A stretch of 64,000 nucleotides of DNA from Pectinophora gossypiella. Lineage: Eukaryota; Arthropoda; Insecta; Lepidoptera; Gelechiidae. The position numbers and the translations under genes are program-made. How positions within the stretch are numbered: the first letter of the stretch is position 1; the number at the start of each line of letters is the position of its first letter. The stretch spans positions 14,357,511-14,421,510 of the forward strand of contig NC_065413.1 in assembly GCF_024362695.1 (NCBI RefSeq), in the 5' to 3' direction. The notes under the pieces are model-generated. The model saw only the letters and a list, made by a program, of their open reading frames with translations. It was not told where the DNA came from and ran no database searches. Below are positions 11,569 through 20,500 of this stretch, piece by piece.

Positions 11569-14500
11569 TTAGTTGACACCATTGATTGCCGCCATTTCGT
11601 CTCGTTGTTCATAGGTGGAGCGCGGAGCAATCTTCTCTCGTTCTTCATTCCCCGCCAAGAATATCGCTAAATGCTCCTGCAAGATTAAAACAAGTTCTCA
11701 ATAAGCAACAAAATCACAGTAAGTACAAAAATGTTTGAAAATAATGTGTGGTAGATAAGGGTAGATATGCATAGTTAAATAAACTGTCTGGTGATAGCAC
11801 CTGGGGGGTTAAAAAGGCCACATCGAAGCTATTCATCTAAAAAAGCAATTTGCAATTTGACATTTGCGCACATAAAAGTAAGTGCGCAATGCAAACAAAT
11901 GTCAAATAGCAATATTGCTTTTTTAAGTGAATTGCTTTTATATGGATTTTTAGCCCCTCTGATCTCTGGGACAAGGTTTTTTTGAGTGAAGTGTTCTGTT
12001 CAGAGTTTAATTCAGTTACTAAATACTAATCTAATAAAGAAAACAGTTCTTTACCAAATAGGTTTTGGAGATTTGCTGAAGGTGTTGGAGCATCGCTTGT
12101 ATCTTAGCAGGCCAGGCGCGAACCTCTGTGATTGCCGTCTCAACTGGCACCGTCTGTGTAAAAGAGAAAGTTCAATTATTCTGTTCCTACTTGTTCCATA
12201 AATAGGTAATTTAGGTACGTAGTACTAATTTTTTTTTTCAAGTAGATTTAAATAACAATAACGAATAGTTGTTTGATAGAACTTGACACAAGCTGGGCAA
12301 GACTGACTGAGTCGGTGAGGGACGACGATAGAGAGGTGCAAAGCTAGGGAGCGGCGGAGAAGCTCCAGTGCCGCGGGGCGAGACTCCCGCTCCGGCCACA
12401 CTACCTTGAGCAGAGCGTCGGCCGCCGTCGACAAGTGCTTCGTGACGATGGACAGGCCTTGGCGAACATTCCTAAAAACAAAAAAGAATACTCAAAATGG
12501 AAACACGTGAGCAGATAAGAGCGCTTTTTAATTACTTAACAAAAAAAGTACCAGCAAAGCAAGAAACCTTACTTCCTAGTGATTAGACTTTTTTGTAGGT
12601 AAATGCGCGGCCCTACACACCAGAAGAAGAATACAAAAAACTATAGAGTTATTAGAGAGACCAAAGACAAAAGAGTTACAGAGAGACTTAAGAGTTTTTA
12701 AGAGTTATTAAGATATCCCTAAAAGCTACAAATGGAAGTGCCAGACTGACGCGGCTTAAATAGTTTTTAATGGATAGACCAGTCAAGAATGGCAAATAAA
12801 CCATCAACCATCTAAACGCATCTCAAAACTTCCTTTCTAGGAATGTCCTTTTCGCAAAATGACACGTAGGTAAACCAAGATAGTGTTTACCTGGGCAGAT
12901 CAGTGTGAGTATAGTTGACAAGGTGCACGACTTTGCGAGCTGTTTCGCGAGTCAGCAGCACGACCAGTTCCTCCAGAGTCTGAGGCCGCGCCTGATTTTC
13001 TGGCTCCGGCTGGCTCAGCGACATGTATAGCTCCTTCGCCTTCTTCCATGCCAGAACAGGGTCTGTTGCCACCTGTGAGAATATGGAAAATAAATAAATA
13101 CACATAAGCAGCAGCAGCAAGCAAAGATCATGGAATTACACGATTCTGGCGCATCGCTTTCGCTTCGTCCACTTTCTTTAAAATCTTTGCACACGCTCGC
13201 CTATTTTTAAACCATTCTAAGTTTAAGCAACGAGATTGTGGAAGAAGTATGACAACCTCCCTAATACATTTTGAGAGAACGGGAATCAGCTTTTTATAAT
13301 AAATCGTATGATGCCGTTAAATTTCCATCATGTACACAGAGTGGTTCAACTTACAACAATAATTGTTACTACTTCCGCAAGATAATCAAATCCAAAAAGA
13401 CGGTCTTCACTTACGAGTTCAGCAACGTATACGAGCACGTGGATCTGTTCCTTGATGGCCTTGGCTTCAGCCAACGCTTGTCTGGTGAGTCGGCGTTGTA
13501 GCTTCCTCTTCAGTCGGGCGCCATGCTGGACCGCCTGAACCGCCTTCGCGCGTCCGGAGTCATCCTTCGCCCCATCTACTGCGTCTGCATTCGTCACTAT
13601 GATCACCACTATTATAAGACATTATAGGTAAAGTAAGATCTGTATGCAAGGAGAGGTCTTCCTTGATTACAGAATTTTAATGGACTTTTGCGAGGATTAA
13701 GTAAGTATATTGAGTTTGCGGATCTTGCAAAAATTTCAGTAGTGCAAGCTATTGCTGATGAAACTTCACATCAACAGAAATATTTTGGATCTCCAAATAT
13801 TTGAAGAATGCTTCAGAAGGAATTGTACATTTATGAACCTACATCAAACTACGTGACTTCCGTAACATAACATTGGAGAACAATTTATAGTAGTATGTGT
13901 ATCAACTTCGGTGAAAGGCCAAAAGTCAGATTAAGTGACTCATAAAGTTATAATCGGAACATTAGAGTTTTCTGGTACTTTCACGTTATCATTGCATGAA
14001 TGGGCACAGAGTCCATAAGCAGACAACGATATCATTTCTAATTTGTCACCAGACGATGATAAGGACGACACCAGACATCGTAAATACAGCAATTGCTAAT
14101 ATAGGGTGCATAGCTTCCGTTCGGAGCATAGGTTACATCAGGATAAAGGAAATAATGCCCTCAATGCTTGGAATAAAGACGATGGTTGGTAAACTGCTAA
14201 AGCAATTTTGCTTTACGACCGTCCCTGATACTGCTAATTAGACGCAACACAGACGGAGGTTCAAGGGTCTAAGCTATCTGACCACCGCAATTGGGTGGAA
14301 ATTACCACAATACAATTATCTATCTAATTAAATATTGGTCAAAGGACTAATTAAGGCTGATAAAGGGCTTGCTGATTATGTTTGTCAACTATTTTATGAC
14401 TTCTACCTACATTTTTATTGTGTTGTTAATAATAAAGTATCTAAGTAACTTACATACTTACATAATAGTATCACGCCTGTAACCCTGAAGGGGTAGGTAG

Positions 14501-17500
14501 GGGTTGTTAATAATCTAGCAATAAAGTGGTATTCTGATTCTACTATTTCGTGAAGCGCCTTGAATATTCTAATTTACTTAATATTGTGTTTTGGAAGTCG
14601 ACCTAGTAACTTAGGAACCTTGTTATCTGACTATAACATACAATAATATTTACTGGTCTGGAGTAGGGTTCATACAATGTAATAAGTAATTTAAAAATGT
14701 GCAGGGGTTTGCAGGGGGGGGGGGGGATATCTCCTTTCCGTTAGGAGGGGAGAATTTCTTCAGAAGCTGTGACATGACATGTGGAATAGTCGCAATGTAG
14801 TAAGGTCGCAAGCACTTTTTTCTACACCATTTAGAATCATGTTGGTTCCATTTGCCGCTAAGTTAAGATATGCTACTTCTTCCTCTATCGTGGGTTGTGC
14901 GGTGAATTCCCAACCTCATCAACCCTCGCGTCAGGGTCATTTCAGCCGCCAAAGGCCCCTGGCATGGCTCATGTAACGACTACTTACTTACACGAGTAAG
15001 TAGTAACCGGGATCAACGGTTTAACGTGCCTTCCGAAACATGGATCATTTTACTTTTTGGACAATCAGGTGATCCAGCCTGTAATGTCCTAACCAAACAT
15101 ATGTCCCCACCGGGATTCGAACCCAGGACCTCCGGATCGTGAGCCCAACGCTCAACCACTGTACCACGGAGGGCGTTATGAGATGCTCTAAATTGTAGAA
15201 GACTTCGTTAAAGCCTTAAAAAAAGAAAAATAAAGCCTCGTAAAACATACCATCAGCGGCATCCTGGTTATCAGGGGGCAGGTACTTGTCGACGTATTTG
15301 TCGGCGGTGGTGAGCGCGCGGTCGAGTGCACTGGCGGTGACTGCGGTGATCCTCGAATCCAACACAGCAGCTCCCAGCTGCTTCACAGAGTCCGTACGGC
15401 GGAGCACGTAGTGACGAGTCTCGGAGTACAGCTGATTTATAGAAGGTTAGATTCTCTTTAAGTGCGAAGCCAGCCGCAGGTAGCAAGGCTTATATGACAC
15501 TTTTTGGATTCCGATCACTATTTTGTTTGGCCATGTGTCAGGTTTGTTCATCGGGATCCTGGAGGAATCTGGTAAAAAAATCCTGACTTGTGTTGTTCTT
15601 AAACTCCTGTCCATACCACGGAGTTGATATTTTGTTTGTACCTATTAATGGATGTGGACACGTATAAATTCCCTAATAACAATACGGTGCTTTGATAATT
15701 GTAAAAAAATGACAGAAAATCTAAACTTACTTCTAAACCATCCTGAAGCGATAAAAACGTAAGAATCTCGATTGTAAAAAAAAAAAAAAAAACATTATTA
15801 TGCAGAAAGCATTTTGGCTGGCCCTCAGTAGATTTTGCCAAATAGACGTCTTAATATTTGCAGTTAACTAAAATATTAGAAATCCACCTCGAAAGATCTC
15901 AAAGCAAAACCAGCAGCACTTACAGCTTGCGGTGGCAGATATATGGAAGGTACTCGCTCGCCAACTGCATCAAGGGACTTGCAGAGGAAGCGGTCGAGCT
16001 GGTGTATCGGCGACTCGAGCAACTGCACCGCCGGCAGGGCCAGCTGCACGCCCGTTGACAACGACTTCTCTCCCAGCGACAGGTACCAGCGGATCAGCAT
16101 GTTGGATTCCTGGATTAAAAACCCATAATATAAGTTAAACTAACTTCAAAATTTTGATTCTAACATTGTCTTCAGCAAAATTACTTTTTTTTTGACAGAT
16201 TTTGAAGTAGGTTTATTTTCTTTAATTCTTCTTCTTCTTCTATTCCTTTTATCCCCTGTTGGGATGTAGGGCTCGAATAACAGATTTCCACTCCTCGCGA
16301 TCATTTGCAGCCTCAGTAGCTTGCTCCCATGATATAATACTAAGTACCTAGTTATTAAATAACTTTTTAAAAGATGTGATGCTGTTGCAGTTTCTTGTCA
16401 TTTCTTCTCCTCATCCATAACACCTTGCGAAATAACGTAAATTCAAAAATGTTACATTGACCTTCAACAAGTTTATCCATGATAATTACGTTGAATAAAT
16501 GATTCTGATTTCCTAACCCCACTAATCGCTACTATTTTCTTTTATTGTTCTACTGTTTCTTTAATTACTTACTTACTTACTTACTTTTTATTAATGTATC
16601 TAAACTATCAACACGGTAAGACTAGGTGAGTACTTGCATCGAAGCACAATTTAAACTATGAAGCTTTGGGCAAGTAAATGCCTCAAAATTAATCATCAGC
16701 GTCGTCAATAAAACTATAACTCACCTTAATTCTGTGGTACACCTTTTCGGTAACTTCGATGCCGGATTCCACGATGGGAATCGCTGCTACTCGCGATACC
16801 ACCTCCAAACGGGGCAGAGTACGTTGTTTTGAGTTAGTCACTGCAACAAAATATGTAGTTATAATTTAAAATTAAAACACACGAGTGCAGGCGAACTAAC
16901 GGATAGCCTTTCATATGCACATCACGTGATAAGTTATCTTTAATATAGAAAAGTACTTATATAAAATAGGTCCATAAATAAAGGTCAGCCCTGAATGAAA
17001 ACATTCAATCTGCATTGATAACAATAAAAGTAACTTAAGTAAGTACATTAATAATCACAATTTATTACAACTGTTATTTATTATATTATAATACTAGCTT
17101 TTCATACTGTTACTATCTACATCACGATACTGTCACCTTTAAACACCCAAAATATGTCCGATAGTGAGATTATATTTTACGAAAAAAGCGCGGGAAACTT
17201 CCGAAATTGGCGGTCGTGTTTTTTAGTGAAAATTTAATTTAATTGATTTCGTGTGGGTTCAGTGGAGTATTTCTGTATTATTTTATCTGTTAATTCATAT
17301 TTATATATATTCTTCTAAAATACTTGCTGCTGTGTAGTGGTAAGTGAGTTTTTCTTTTTACTATGGGGGTTGATCCCCCCGACGACCCCGGTGGCGACCG
17401 GGATCGTCATCGTGTCCCTCATGTAGGGATGGAAGTTATTGTTGACGATACTTCGTCAATGGATACGGAGGACGGGTGCTCCTCTCAAGTCAGAAAACGT

Positions 17501-20500
17501 GTAAGACCCTTGAGAAAGATTTGCAAACATTGCAACAAAAAGCGCAAAAGTAAAAATGGTAAAAACGTTTCGGGTGTAGACAAGTGCAATTGCAATTCTG
17601 ACGAAGACAATTCTCTTTTATCAACAATACCTGATCCTCCACCTCCACCACCAACAGTCACAGTAACTAATCAGCAAACCCAGCAGCAACAGCAAGTTGG
17701 TAGGAAATATGTTTCTTCCGACCTAGCACCCTATGTGGTGCACATTCAAAAGGAGCAGTCTACTCCTGACGATCCTGTTTCACTGCATCCCATTCAGTTT
17801 GGTAGCGTTCTAAAGAAAAATATGATTAAAAACATAGTGAACGGTAGCTTGAAACGGATCGGCAGAAATAGACTATCCATGGCCTTTTCCACATATTCTG
17901 ATGCTAACGCTTTTATTGAAAATCCTTGCCTTGCCAGCCATAGTTTGAGAGCTTTCATTCCAACCTTTATTATCACACGGATGGGTGTTGTCAGGGGTGT
18001 CCCTGCTGACTGGCCTGAGGATGAGATTTTGGATAATGTGAGTGTCCCCATTGGTTGTGGGAAAGTTCTTAAAGCTAGGAGAATTAAAAGTAAAAAAATT
18101 ATAAATGGGTCTCCAGAATTTACTAACACTGAAACAGTTGTTTTAACTTTCGATGGACAAGTACTACCAAAACGTGTGTTTATGTGCTATACTCCATTGA
18201 CTGTCGACTTGTACATTTATCCAACCATTCAATGTTACAGCTGCTGCCGTTTTGGTCATACAAAGGCTCAATGCCGCTCCAAGCCTCGCTGTTATAAATG
18301 TGGGCAAGGTCACACTGCCGAATCTTGTTCAGTAGAACAAGAGGATGGATCATGCTGTCTTTGTTCTGGTTATCATTTTGCCACTAGTAAGGCTTGTCCT
18401 GAATTTTCCCGACAAAAAAATATCAAAGTGTCAATGGCTCAAAACTGCATCTCATATTTAGAGGCTTCCAAATTACACCCCGTTGTCTCCAAATCTTTTG
18501 CTGACGTTCTTAGAACTTCGCAACATAAACAATCTCAAGATGAGGCTGCTAACCCAGCAGCTCGATTGTCCCCATCTTCCAGCTCATATAAAAAGACAGT
18601 TTTCCTTAAGCCTCGTGCTCCTCCTACGCCTTCGGCTGGGTATGACCGGGCTGCACATGCATCTCTAATAAAAGATTATGATATACCTCTATCTTCACCA
18701 AATGGTTCTGCTCTGAAAAATGATAACTCAGAAAATGATAAATCAAACCAACCCATAGCGAAATTAATTTTGTCTCTTATTGAGCTTTTGTTTAAATCCA
18801 GTTTAATTCCCACCAATTCTATACCGTCCCACGTTGCCCAACTAATTGAAAACACTGTGTCTATCAATCCCAATAATGGATCAGGTACTCCTACAGTGGA
18901 ATTGTAGAAGTGCTGCTGATAAAAAACCTGAAATAATATTTTTAATTAATAAATATAATCCTTCAATAGTCTGTCTCTCAGAGACATGGCTTTTGCCTGA
19001 ATATTCTTTTAGAATATCAGGTTTTAATATTCTTAGGAAGGACAGAGCTAGTGATGCGCATGGTGGTGTTGCCATCCTTATCAATAGTTCTGTTCCTTAC
19101 AAACAAATATCTCTTCCTCCTGTAAATAATGGTGTTGAAGCCATTGCTATCTCTGTAAATAATGTGTGTATAGTTTCTGTATATATTGCTCATCCTACTT
19201 TAGCTTTGTATAGTGATCTCACTAATATATTAAAATGTATACCAAGCCCTTTTTTAGTACTAGGTGATTTTAATGGCCAGCACCCGGCATGGGGAGGTTC
19301 ATCTAGACATATTTTTTATGGAGAAGAAATGTTGCGAATTTTAAATTCTCTCAATCTCTGTATTTTAAATGATGGTACTCCTACTCGGCGTACTGGCCCT
19401 GACGAGGGCCCTAGTGCTCCAGATCTCTCTATATGCACGCCTAATCTTGCTTCTATTCTTTCGTGGTCAGTTCACCCTTCTACTTGTGGAAGTGACCATC
19501 ATCCCATAACTATTAAGTTTCCTTCGTTACATCCAATGATAGCTCCGAAACCTACTCCCCGTATGAAATATAGATTACCTAGTGATTGGTCTGCATTTAG
19601 TCAGCAAGTTGACAGTAAAGTTTCAAACCTCCCTTCTGTCTGTATGGGTAATGAGATGGCTTGCTCTGAGGCTCTTGTCAAAGTCATGATTGAGGTTGCA
19701 GATGCTTTATTCCCAATTAAAGTGGGCGGCTCCAGAAAAATCCCCTGTCCACCTTGGTGGGACAACGAGTGCACAGAGGCTATAAAAAGAAGGAGGGAAG
19801 CAGAAAGGGTTTATTCCTGTTTAATGACATCTGTGAACTATGAGCTTTACTGTCAAGTGGCACGGGACACTCGTAAATTTTTGAAAAAGAAGAAGTTTGA
19901 GGGATGGAGAAGATTCTGTAATAATATTTGTCCAGATGTTAATGTTTCTGTTGTTTGGCAAAGCGTTAGGAGATTCAGGATGGGTGTTAATCCATCATCT
20001 AGAGGCTCTTTATCTTCAGAGCTAGCTGAACAATTCCTAGATAATCTAGCTCCTTCTTCAGTTCCTGAGTTACAAATTCAGTGCTTGCCAACTTCAATTT
20101 CTAATAATTTATCAGGATTAAATTCACCTTTTTCCATGTCTGAAATTAAAGGCATTTTAACAAGTTTAATTGACACGTCACCCGGTCAAGACGGTATACC
20201 CTATTCCTTTTTCTGTAACAGCAGTGATAAAACTTTAAATTACTTCTTAAATATTATAAATTCTATTATGTTGTCTGGCAACATTCCTCTCTCATGGAGG
20301 TCCCAGTTAGTAATACCTATCTTAAAACCAAAGAAACCTCCTTCTGACGCTTCTTCTTACCGACCTGTTGTTTTATCTTCTGTACTGGCCAAATTGGCAG
20401 AACATTTAGTCAAAAATAGGCTAGAATGGTATTTAGAAAGCAATAGATTGCTCTCTGAAAGTCAGTTCGGCTTCAGAAAGGGCAGAAGTACTTCTGATAG

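Noticed and set aside
12225..12434. ORF reading through the Lsd1 exon 12405-12471 into the following intron
   Set aside because: A good donor at 12404 and an in-phase exon at 12153-12055 explain the region better; the extension has no perilipin similarity.
17794..18129. Minus-strand ORF inside retrotransposon ORF1
   Set aside because: It is a reverse-frame shadow of the gag-like coding region.
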